Shown here piece by piece: positions 32,516 through 39,507 of a DNA stretch of 39,616 bases. The position numbers were made by a program, and so were the translations under genes. The first letter of the stretch is position 1. Each line of letters begins with the position of its first letter. The notes under the pieces are model-generated. The model was not told where the DNA came from, made no database searches, and saw only the letters and a list, made by a program, of their open reading frames with translations. Source of the DNA: Shewanella nanhaiensis (GTDB lineage: Bacteria; Pseudomonadota; Gammaproteobacteria; Enterobacterales; Shewanellaceae); NCBI RefSeq assembly GCF_019457885.1, contig NZ_JAHZST010000030.1, positions 1-39,616 of the forward strand, read 5' to 3'.

Positions 32516-34420
32516 ATGAGCCGAATATTTATCGCTTTATTGTTAATTTTATCTAGTACAGCTGTTTATGCTGAACAGCTGCCTGTTGAAGCGTTTGGTC
32601 TGCTACCACAATCTGAACAGGTAAAGCTGTCGCCAGATGGGCATAAACTCTCTTTTATTATCCACAATCAGGGTAACACCTATATTGGTGTTAAAGATTT
32701 TAAAACTGATGCAACTAAGTACGTAGTGAGTACGGATAATCAAGAGTTTAAAATAGGCTGGTATAGGTGGGCTAATAATGAGCTTTTGCTTGTTAGCGCA
32801 GATTACCCCGTAAAGCGAAGAGGGATAAAATACACTGAAACTCGGCTTCTTAAAGTGCATGCTGATGGTAGTGGTAAACTGAAAACTGTTATGAAACCGA
32901 AAAAGAGGGAGCTAAACCCTCAGTTTCAAAACAGTATTATCGATCTGCTGCCCGATGAACCCGATTATATTTTAATGGGACTTGCACTGAAAGTCGCAAA
33001 CCGTCCTGATGTTTATAAGATTAATTTAAACTCTGAACGAAAGCGCAAGCTTGTACGAAGAAGTCGTTCAGACATTTACAGTTGGCTGACCGACCAACAG
33101 CATAGAGTCAGGTTAGGTTATGGCCGAGATGAGACCAAAATCTTTTATCGTCTGTATGATTTAGCAACCGATGAATGGCGCAACATTTGGGAGTATGAGA
33201 TCTTTGATGCACCTGATATTACGCCGTTAGGGTTTGGCCTAAATCCATCTGAACTCTATATTCGAGCAATACATAATGGTAAGTATGCGATCTTTAAAGT
33301 TGATGTTACCGATAAGAAACTGACAAAAACCTTAGTCTATGCCGATGAAGATTATGATATCGAAGGTTCATTAATCTACTCACGCAAAACCAAGGATGTG
33401 ATTGGGGTTTATCATGGTGAGGCCAACAACGCTAAGATCTATTTTGATCCTGCTTATGAGCAGTTTCAAAAGTCGTTAAACAAGGCGATTCCCGATGCTT
33501 TTAATAATATCGTCAGTGTCAGTGATGACGAAAATATGTATGTGTTATATACCAGTAACCCCCAGACTCCAGGTGCTTACTATTTAGGAGATAGAAAAGC
33601 GAAAACATTAGAGTTCATTATTGATGAATATCCTTTTCTACTCCAAAAAACCTTATCTGATAAAAGAAAAATCACCTACCAGGCTCGTGATGGCTTAAGC
33701 ATTGAGGCCTATGTGACCCCGCCCTATGGGGATGTAGAGTCTAAAAATGCGGCACTCGTTATCCCCCATGGCGGCCCAATGGCACGAAACTATGGTGGTT
33801 TCGATTGGTTCTCTCAATTTTTCGCCAGCCGTGGTTATACCGTGATTGAGCCTAACTTTCGTGGCTCATCAGGGTATGGTTTCGAATTTGAGATGGCCTC
33901 GATTCAAAAGTGGGGCGGAGCGATGCAGGATGACCTTGCCGATGCCGCTAAATGGCTGACTAAAAACTATCCAGTGGATAAGGATAAGGTATGTATCCTT
34001 GGCGCCAGTTATGGTGGTTATGCTGCGATGATGGCAGCGGTAAAGCAACAAGATATTTTTCGTTGTGCAGCCAGTTTTGCAGGGGTATCGGATCTTGAGT
34101 ATATCGTTCGAAAAGCAAAACGATTTACTAACTATAAGGTGGTGAAGAAACAGATTGGTGATGATTCAGATATGTTGGAGCAAAACTCACCAGTTAACTT
34201 TGCTAAAGAGATCAATATTCCACTGCTGCTCATTCACGGCGATAAAGACAGGGTTGTCGATGTCTACCATAGCCGTGAGATGTTTGATGAGCTTGAAGAT
34301 CTCGGTAAAGTAGTTGAATACATCGAGCTTGAGAATGGTAACCACTATCTGGAGATCGAGAAGAATAGACTCAAGACCTTAAATGCGTTTGATAAGTTTC
34401 TGACTCAGCATCTTAACTAA
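32516..34420 (+). CDS. Secreted S9-family prolyl oligopeptidase/aminopeptidase
   Basis: Alpha/beta-hydrolase serine peptidase of 634 residues with a signal peptide (MSRIFIALLLILSSTAVYA). An N-terminal beta-propeller region (about 25-370) is followed by the catalytic domain. The triad is visible: Ser498 in GASYGGYA, Asp578 in HGDKDRVVD and His610 in NGNHYL. The oxyanion region HGGPMARNYGGFDW and the NFRGSSGYG segment are typical of acylaminoacyl- and dipeptidyl-peptidases of family S9. It probably trims peptides in the periplasm. Monocistronic, with a strong terminator behind it. Confidence 0.93.
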   Translation: MSRIFIALLLILSSTAVYAEQLPVEAFGLLPQSEQVKLSPDGHKLSFIIHNQGNTYIGVKDFKTDATKYVVSTDNQEFKIGWYRWANNELLLVSADYPVKRRGIKYTETRLLKVHADGSGKLKTVMKPKKRELNPQFQNSIIDLLPDEPDYILMGLALKVANRPDVYKINLNSERKRKLVRRSRSDIYSWLTDQQHRVRLGYGRDETKIFYRLYDLATDEWRNIWEYEIFDAPDITPLGFGLNPSELYIRAIHNGKYAIFKVDVTDKKLTKTLVYADEDYDIEGSLIYSRKTKDVIGVYHGEANNAKIYFDPAYEQFQKSLNKAIPDAFNNIVSVSDDENMYVLYTSNPQTPGAYYLGDRKAKTLEFIIDEYPFLLQKTLSDKRKITYQARDGLSIEAYVTPPYGDVESKNAALVIPHGGPMARNYGGFDWFSQFFASRGYTVIEPNFRGSSGYGFEFEMASIQKWGGAMQDDLADAAKWLTKNYPVDKDKVCILGASYGGYAAMMAAVKQQDIFRCAASFAGVSDLEYIVRKAKRFTNYKVVKKQIGDDSDMLEQNSPVNFAKEINIPLLLIHGDKDRVVDVYHSREMFDELEDLGKVVEYIELENGNHYLEIEKNRLKTLNAFDKFLTQHLN

Positions 34421-34431
34421 CTCATCAGATC

Positions 34432-34461
34432 AAAAAAGGACGAATAGCTTCGTCCTTTTTT
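34432..34461. terminator. Bidirectional intrinsic terminator
   Basis: AAAAAAGGACGAA and TTCGTCCTTTTTT form a 13-bp stem with a TAGC loop, between the convergent S9 peptidase and rraA genes. Both strands end in T-runs. Confidence 0.88.
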
Positions 34462-34486
34462 ATTTTTAGAGTGTAACTATCGATAA

Positions 34487-34972
34487 TTAGTCGATATCTA
34501 AAGGCTCTGGAGAGAGAATGATGCCTGTGTTGTCAGCGTAAACATGATCAAGTGGCAAGAAAGTTACACCACCAAAATTGACTGGGATCTCCAGTTCGCC
34601 AACTGAGTTACTATCAGCACCGACAGGGATAGAAGCCATGGCCTGAATACCGATATCAAGATCTTCAAGGGCATCGACATCTCTGACTGAGCCGTAGACG
34701 ATTATCCCTTCCCAGTTATTATCGACAGCAACTTGAGCGATAGATGCATCGATAAGAGCACGCCGCAGTGAACCACCGCCATCAACGAGTAAGACTCTAC
34801 CTTCGCCATCATTTTGCAACGCTTCAATGATGAGGCCGTTATCTTCAAAACATTTTATCGTGCTGATTGAGCCACCAAAAGAGTTACAACCACCGTAATT
34901 GCTGAACATGGGTTCGACAACATCAACGACATCGATGTAAGTGTCACATAGTTCTGAGGTGTTGTATTCCAT
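34487..34972 (-). CDS. rraA: Ribonuclease E activity regulator RraA
   Basis: Small protein that binds RNase E and lowers its activity, changing mRNA decay. The start at 34972 gives 161 residues, the E. coli length, beginning MEYNTSELCDTYID, and AGGAG lies 7 nt upstream; an upstream in-frame ATG would add 41 unrelated residues. Family stretches VVDVVEPMFSNYGG, VLLVDGGGSLRRAL, GSVRDVDALEDLDIGIQAM and YADNTGIILSPEPLDI are all present. One difference from E. coli is Cys for Arg after the first GG (GGCNSFGG). Confidence 0.93.
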   Translation of the reverse strand: MEYNTSELCDTYIDVVDVVEPMFSNYGGCNSFGGSISTIKCFEDNGLIIEALQNDGEGRVLLVDGGGSLRRALIDASIAQVAVDNNWEGIIVYGSVRDVDALEDLDIGIQAMASIPVGADSNSVGELEIPVNFGGVTFLPLDHVYADNTGIILSPEPLDID

Positions 34973-35296
34973 AGTCATACTCCTGAAATCAATAATGTGC
35001 CAACTAGGGTAGGCGTTGTTGCTAGTATATAAGGCTTTCTTAAAAAGAAAAGTGTTATCAATCACGCAATTGGCGATAGTGTACCTTGTTAACATTAATG
35101 TTGTTTAATTCCTTCATTAATGGGGCTGTTGTACTAAAAGTATGACGTAGGTCATCAAATAACGTATTTTTATTACATTTTGTGAGTCAATTTGTTAGCA
35201 TGCAGGTAGAATTTGATTACTTAACTTTAACTTGCTTTAGGGGCACGGACCCCCCAATTCGCTTATGGATGGCAGAGGGCCTTAAGAAGGTACCTT
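34973..35296. promoter_or_regulatory. Divergent intergenic region with an operator-like palindrome and a structured leader
   Basis: 324 bp between rraA and the small membrane protein. ATGAC-N4-GTCAT at 35142-35155 could be a regulator site. From 35239 the DNA is GC-rich: a GGGG/CCCC stem with loop CACGGA (35240-35253), then CCTTAAGAAGG and AAGGTACCTT, which share the ribosome site AAGAAGG of the gene behind. These could form alternative hairpins. No known riboswitch was recognised. Confidence 0.4.
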
Positions 35297-35545
35297 ATGG
35301 ACACTGCAAATACGATTGAAATCATTGGTTATTCTGCATCAGTGATGGTTGCGATCTCATTGATGATGAAAGACATCATCTGGCTTAGATGCCTCAACTT
35401 TACCGGCTGTACTCTGTTTGTTATCTATGGTGTTTACATCTCTGCTTGGCCTGTGGCAGGCATGAATGCCTTTGTCGCCTGCATCAATATCTACCATTTA
35501 ATTAAACTCTACCGAGAAAAATCTCAGCAATCCGCGACAGCCTAG
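35297..35545 (+). CDS. Small three-helix membrane protein (CBU_0592/YgjV-like)
   Basis: 82 residues with three hydrophobic segments: about 7-23 (IIGYSASVMVAISLMM), 29-48 (LRCLNFTGCTLFVIYGVYI) and 51-70 (WPVAGMNAFVACINIYHLI). The S-x2-M...LRxxNxxGxxLFxxYG pattern fits the small inner-membrane family labelled CBU_0592 or YgjV-like, which recalls SemiSWEET half-transporters in size and helix number. Function unknown. AAGAAGG lies 6-7 nt before the ATG. It precedes the PAP2 gene by 108 bp on the same strand. Confidence 0.7.
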   Translation: MDTANTIEIIGYSASVMVAISLMMKDIIWLRCLNFTGCTLFVIYGVYISAWPVAGMNAFVACINIYHLIKLYREKSQQSATA

Positions 35546-35613
35546 TTACGCTGACACTTAGCGTGTCATAAAAACTTAGGCTAGTTGTCACTTAGCCGTA
35601 ACGGCACCTTCTT

Positions 35614-35653
35614 AGGCTCTGAATCAGCATACTGGCTGATAAGGAGCCTTTTT
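35614..35653 (+). terminator. Terminator-like hairpin containing the PAP2 gene's ribosome site
   Basis: AGGCTC (35614-35619) pairs with GAGCCT (35644-35649) and ATCAGC (35623-35628) with GCTGAT (35635-35640); the AAGGAG ribosome site lies in the 3' arm. Five T follow and then the ATG at 35654. It can act as an intrinsic terminator for the gene before or as a cover on the start of the gene behind. Confidence 0.6.
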
Positions 35654-36217
35654 ATGTTTACAAAGCTAGTTAAACTGGACAGACGCTTGTTCCACTATCT
35701 CTTCGCACTGTCTGAAGCGAGAGAGTTAGGCGTGCTTGCAAGGCAACTCTCCAGAACGGGAGATGGGCCGCTCTATCTGATCTTAGTTTTTATCGTGATG
35801 ATAAGCCACGCTAAAGGCGAGATGCTGTTTTACCTTGCGCTTGCAGGTTTTGTTGTTGAACTTCCCCTCTACCTTATTCTGAAAAACGCCATAAAACGTA
35901 CTCGGCCCTGCCACCTTGAACTTTTGAGTTTCGATAGTGGTCACTCACCGTTAACTGACAAGCATTTAATGGCGCTAAAACGTTTTGAGCCCTCAGATAA
36001 ATTCAGTCTACCCTCTGGTCATACTACGGGTGCTTTCGTTATGGCCACCTCTGTTGCCTTTATCTATCCACAATGGGCCTATCTTGTATATCTATGGGCG
36101 TTGCTTGTGGGGGGATCTCGCATTGCGCTGGGCGTGCACTATCCGCTGGATATATTGGCAGGAGCGGCTCTGGGAACAGGTTCTGTATTCGTTATTTTAT
36201 CGATAGGCTTTGATTAG
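35654..36217 (+). CDS. PAP2-superfamily membrane phosphatase
   Basis: Inner-membrane lipid phosphatase of 187 residues. Start at 35654 because AAGGAG is 7-8 nt upstream; an earlier in-frame TTG at 35585 would add 23 unlikely residues. All three PAP2 motifs are present: K77-x6-R84-P85 (KNAIKRTRP), P120-S-G-H123, and S155-R-x5-H162 (SRIALGVHYPLD). Between them are membrane helices. Likely substrates are undecaprenyl pyrophosphate, phosphatidic acid or phosphatidylglycerophosphate; sequence does not decide. The glycosyltransferase follows after 24 bp, so they may act together in envelope lipid or glycan work. Confidence 0.88.
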   Translation: MFTKLVKLDRRLFHYLFALSEARELGVLARQLSRTGDGPLYLILVFIVMISHAKGEMLFYLALAGFVVELPLYLILKNAIKRTRPCHLELLSFDSGHSPLTDKHLMALKRFEPSDKFSLPSGHTTGAFVMATSVAFIYPQWAYLVYLWALLVGGSRIALGVHYPLDILAGAALGTGSVFVILSIGFD

Positions 36218-36241
36218 GTTTCAATATTTTAAGGAGAAGAT

Positions 36242-37294
36242 ATGAAGATACTCTATGGCGTCCAAGGAACGGGAAATGGCCATTTAAGCCGTGCTAGGGT
36301 GATGGCAAAATCACTGTGTAAGCACGGTGTTGATGTGGATTTCTTTTTTTCAGGTCGCTCCCCAGAACAATTTTTTGATATGCAGTGTTTTGGGGAGTAT
36401 CAAGTTGAGAGTGGCCTGACATTTGCCACGCACCATGGCCGAGTCAATATTGCAAAAACCGCTTGGAGCAATTCGGTGCCGTCGCTGATCAATGATATCC
36501 AATCGCTGGATCTGAGTGGCTATGATCTTGTTTTAAATGATTTTGAACCAGTTTCAGCCTGGGCGGCAAAGAGGCAGGGAGTGACCTCAATAGGAGTGAG
36601 TCATCAGGCCGCGTTAAAATATGACGTGCCGAAAGTGGGGGCGAACTGGTTTAATGAAACCTTGCTTAACTACTTTGCTCCCGTCGATATCGCCCTTGGT
36701 TGTCATTGGCATCATTTCGGTTTTCCTATCTTGCCCCCCTTTGTTGAAGTTGAACCTGTGGTCTCAGTTAATCCCCACGATATTTTAGTTTATCTTCCCT
36801 TTGAAGATCCCGATGCCATTGTGAACCTCCTTGCGCCATTTAAGGAGTTCAAATTCTATGTATATCACTCAGGCAAACCTCTGCTCAGAACCCCAGAACA
36901 TATTAAATGGTCTGGTTTTAATCGAGATGAGTTTAAGCGCAGGCTATCACTGTGTAGTGGTGTGATAGGCAGTGCGGGGTTTGAACTGGCAAGTGAAGCG
37001 TTAACCTTAGGTAAGCGGTTACTGGTTAAGCCACTTGTGGGCCAGTTTGAGCAGCTCTCCAACGTTGCAGCTCTAGAGTTGTTAGGGGCTGCTGATACCA
37101 TGCTGACACTCGACGCTAAACAGCTTCAACGCTGGCTAAAATCGGCGCCACCTCAACCCATCTTGTACCCACAAGTGGGGGATGAGCTGGTGAAATGGTT
37201 ACTGTCAGACGACTGGCACACAGGAGATAAACTGTGCCGTCAGTTATGGGATGAGGTTGAGTTGCCCATGAGTTGGCGCAAGAAGAACCCATAA
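36242..37294 (+). CDS. MJ1255/VC2487-family glycosyltransferase
   Basis: GT-B fold transferase of 350 residues, distantly related to MurG. It begins MKILYGVQGTGNGHLSRA, the nucleotide-sugar family's Gly-rich loop with GxGNGHLSR. The first half ends in NDFEPVSAWAAKRQGV and IGVSHQAAL; the C-terminal half has the donor-binding segment GVIGSAGFELASEALTLGKRLLVKPLVGQFEQ. There is no signal peptide or membrane span. AAGGAGA lies before the ATG. It follows the PAP2 gene closely. Acceptor unknown. Confidence 0.85.
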   Translation: MKILYGVQGTGNGHLSRARVMAKSLCKHGVDVDFFFSGRSPEQFFDMQCFGEYQVESGLTFATHHGRVNIAKTAWSNSVPSLINDIQSLDLSGYDLVLNDFEPVSAWAAKRQGVTSIGVSHQAALKYDVPKVGANWFNETLLNYFAPVDIALGCHWHHFGFPILPPFVEVEPVVSVNPHDILVYLPFEDPDAIVNLLAPFKEFKFYVYHSGKPLLRTPEHIKWSGFNRDEFKRRLSLCSGVIGSAGFELASEALTLGKRLLVKPLVGQFEQLSNVAALELLGAADTMLTLDAKQLQRWLKSAPPQPILYPQVGDELVKWLLSDDWHTGDKLCRQLWDEVELPMSWRKKNP

Positions 37295-37342
37295 TTTGGG
37301 GGGCTTTGTTGAGCTTAGTTTGGCTCTCTAATGGTTGTTTTG

Positions 37343-37362
37343 CAGCCTTCGAATGAAGGCTG
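37343..37362 (+). terminator. Stem-loop after the glycosyltransferase gene
   Basis: CAGCCTTC-GAAT-GAAGGCTG is a perfect 8-bp stem with a 4-nt loop, 48 bp past the stop. The following ATTACATTTT is only moderately T-rich. Confidence 0.6.
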
Positions 37363-37459
37363 ATTACATTTTCTGGTTTAGCTTCTGGCTGGTTTGATAT
37401 TTGCTGTTGTGTTTGAAGGTCGTACCTTCATTGTTATCTATCGCTTGCAGCGTGCTTAT

Positions 37460-37549
37460 GTGTAGATACTTCTGCGAGGCGCCGCAAGCACGTCCTTGTG
37501 GGCTCTACCAAAACATCCCTGTTTTGGAAGCTCGCAGCCGCATCTGCAC
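37460..37549. repeat. 90-nt structured element, probable dispersed intergenic repeat
   Basis: Nested pairings: GTGTAGATAC (37460-37469) with GCATCTGCAC (37540-37549), allowing one G-T pair and one A-C mismatch; CTGCGAG (37472-37478) with CTCGCAG (37531-37537); inside these, one hairpin at 37481-37503 (GCC/GGC and CAAG/CTTG) and one perfect 8-bp hairpin at 37508-37527 (CCAAAACA with TGTTTTGG). This makes a three-way junction. It resembles repeats I associate with Shewanella intergenic DNA, but copy number cannot be counted from this window. Confidence 0.6.
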
Positions 37550-38107
37550 TTGGTAATTTTTCTCTTCGATTTAGCTGTATTAGGTAAGGCTTCGTAACTG
37601 TTTTTTGCCCCAAAATGTGTTACGCAGCTCAAGAGGTATGTAGGGCGAGTAAAGCTTTTGCGATAGAAAACCTAATCTGAAAGTGGATTATGCTCAACCT
37701 AAAAGTTATGCCTGTCTAGTCTTTTTGCGATACTTTTTCTCATCAGTTGGAAAACTAAGTGCTTCTGTTTTGTGACAACCTCTTAGTTAGCCAGTATTTG
37801 TGTTTTTATACAGTATCATCGTTTTTGTACGGATAATCACCAAATTATGCGCAACCAGTTCGTGGTTTACTATTGAGTGAATATAAAAAATAGTAAATTC
37901 AAACAACTAAAAACTTGTATACTCGGTTTGCAAGAGATACAAGGCAAGCAAGGTGTGCATTCTCGTTTTTCCAGAAGGTGTGTTTGGACTAATCGTTGTA
38001 AATATTTATAAATCACACGATGTTTTGGCCTTTACGAGGGCTTTTTTTAGGGTAAAGCATCGGCTCATTATCTAGAGTGTTATGTTTTACAAAAAGAGTG
38101 AGGGACA
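37550..38107. other. AT-rich non-coding stretch before the HNH-like gene
   Basis: 558 bp with no convincing reading frame. It holds a LexA-like half-consensus box, TTGT-N8-ACAG, at 37798-37813 (one base from CTGT-N8-ACAG), an imperfect TTTTGCGATA direct repeat near 37657 and 37733, and a small GCCTT/AGGGC stem with seven T at 38028-38048. Base composition differs from the housekeeping DNA to the left, which suggests acquired DNA. Confidence 0.4.
38028..38048 (+). terminator. Short stem with T-run upstream of the HNH-like gene
   Basis: GCCTT-TACG-AGGGC (5 bp with one G-T pair) is followed by TTTTTTT, 60 bp before the next ATG. It may end a transcript from the left or act in the leader of the gene behind. 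Confidence 0.5.
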
Positions 38108-39181
38108 ATGGATAAGTTTCTAAATCTATTCAGCATTTCAGAAAGCCAAAAAGAAGAAATGTTAGAGGGTAAGGTTGAGTTTAGTAAAACAATAAGTCAA
38201 ATCTCATCCGCTAGTAGGAAAAGTAGTAAAAATGACAAGTGCTTGTATTGTGGAGAGCATACAACGAGTTATTGTAACTCTCACTCGATCCCAGCATCAT
38301 TCTTGAAAAATATTGCTGAGGAAGGGAAGTTGCTGACTCAAGCTGGCTTAATTGATTTGCCTTTATTAAAGCCTAGCTCTGGAGTAAATCAAGCTGGCAC
38401 TTTTTATATCATTTGCAGAGACTGTGACAGCAAAATTTTTACAGACTACGAAAATAAGAGTAACTATGACGGCGAGGTAACACAAAAGATACTCGCTCAA
38501 ATAGTGATGAAAAACTACTTGAAAACCATAAGTCAAAGGGCATTCGAAATTTCATTTCATGAACATATGGGAGAGGATGTTGGCATTGACTTTAGCTCTA
38601 TCAACAATATAAAGGATATAGACCTCAAGGAGAATGTTAGAGGTTTTAACCGAGCGAAAAAAGTTGATGCCAAGTGTGTTCAAGAAGAATACCATTTATT
38701 CTTCTATGAAAAGCTCAATTATGTAGTGCCAATTGCTTTTCAGCATCAATTAACATTAGCTGTTGATGTTGAGGGAAATGTCGTAAATAACTTATATAAT
38801 CATGATACAAAGTACAAAATGCAACACTTGCATTTGGCAGTCTTCCCCTTAGAAGAAACAAGTGTTGTTATGATGTTTATTGATAAGAACAATGCTCGGT
38901 ATCGCCAATTTATACGTCAATTTATTCGTTTGCCTTTAGAAGATAAGTTAGCACTAGTTAATTACATGATATTCCTGTATTCAGAGGATTTTTTCCTCTC
39001 ACCCTCACTCGGAGAGGATGTTGTCAACGATGAAGGTTTAAAGTTAGTTTCGGGGAGTATGGGGATAGCAATGGTCGGACGTGATAGCAGTGTTATAGTT
39101 GCTCTAAAACAGAACTTTGACCTATCCGGGTTCAAAGGCATCCCTAACTTAATATCCTCAGAACACTCTGTATGTCAGTAG
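38108..39181 (+). CDS. Zinc-finger/HNH-like protein of unknown function
   Basis: 357 residues, AT-rich coding, ribosome site GAGTGAGGGA upstream. Possible zinc ligands are Cys45 and Cys48 (CLYCGE), Cys56 and His59 in YCNSHSIPASFLK, and Cys103 and Cys106 in CRDCDSKIFTDYE. The order CxxC ... SHxIP ... CxxC recalls the HNH/treble-clef nuclease layout, in which the His before IP would be catalytic, but the second half of a classic HNH (N and last H) is not clear. Residues 120-357 show no motif I recognise. There is no signal peptide or membrane span. It stands alone between a structured repeat region and an IS110 end, a setting typical of mobile or defence cargo. A nuclease role is inference only. 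Confidence 0.6.
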   Translation: MDKFLNLFSISESQKEEMLEGKVEFSKTISQISSASRKSSKNDKCLYCGEHTTSYCNSHSIPASFLKNIAEEGKLLTQAGLIDLPLLKPSSGVNQAGTFYIICRDCDSKIFTDYENKSNYDGEVTQKILAQIVMKNYLKTISQRAFEISFHEHMGEDVGIDFSSINNIKDIDLKENVRGFNRAKKVDAKCVQEEYHLFFYEKLNYVVPIAFQHQLTLAVDVEGNVVNNLYNHDTKYKMQHLHLAVFPLEETSVVMMFIDKNNARYRQFIRQFIRLPLEDKLALVNYMIFLYSEDFFLSPSLGEDVVNDEGLKLVSGSMGIAMVGRDSSVIVALKQNFDLSGFKGIPNLISSEHSVCQ

Positions 39182-39507
39182 TAAAACATAACAAATAAAG
39201 ATAGGCCGCGCGAAGCCGCGTCCTTATCCCAAATGTTGAACAAGCCCGAGCTAGTCTCCTGTTGCAAGAAAATTAGAAGAACGTTGTTAATGGAGGAACG
39301 CAAATGATGACTTCAATTGAAGTTAGTGCCTCTTCTTGCTTTGCTCAATGACAATCCTTCGTTCGGAAAGTCATTGAGCAGAAAGTATAAAAGCTTCAAG
39401 TTAGTATTGCAAAGGTAACCCCAAGATAAAGGGGTCGGAGCGAATTAGGGAATTAAGATACTTTTACTAATCAATATCAGCTTAATTCGACTCAATGCAC
39501 TAACGCA
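39182..39507. other. Palindrome-rich non-coding region beside IS110
   Basis: 326 bp without a real gene. It contains a hairpin GATAGG-c-CGCG/CGCG-t-CC-TATC at 39200-39228; a 14-bp perfect palindrome ACTTCAATTGAAGT at 39310-39323; a 10-bp inverted repeat GCTCAATGAC/GTCATTGAGC at 39343-39352 and 39370-39379; an ACCCC/GGGGT hairpin at 39418-39435 followed by CGGAGCGAATTAGGG, which looks REP-like; and GAATTAAG/CTTAATTC arms around 39450-39488. A 15-codon frame with a GGAGG site begins at 39304 but ends at once. Confidence 0.45.

Noticed and set aside
34973..35095. 41-codon N-terminal extension of rraA
   Set aside because: The extension has no family resemblance; the internal ATG has the proper AGGAG spacing and gives the normal length.
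35239..35255. GGGG-CACGGA-CCCC hairpin as a guanidine-II (mini-ykkC) riboswitch
   Set aside because: It contains an ACGG loop, but the stem is not closed next to it and the required second ACGR hairpin is missing.
39304..39351. 15-codon frame with a good GGAGG site
   Set aside because: Too short, ends at once inside an inverted repeat, and shows no relation to a known leader or toxin peptide. It may be the remnant of a gene start.
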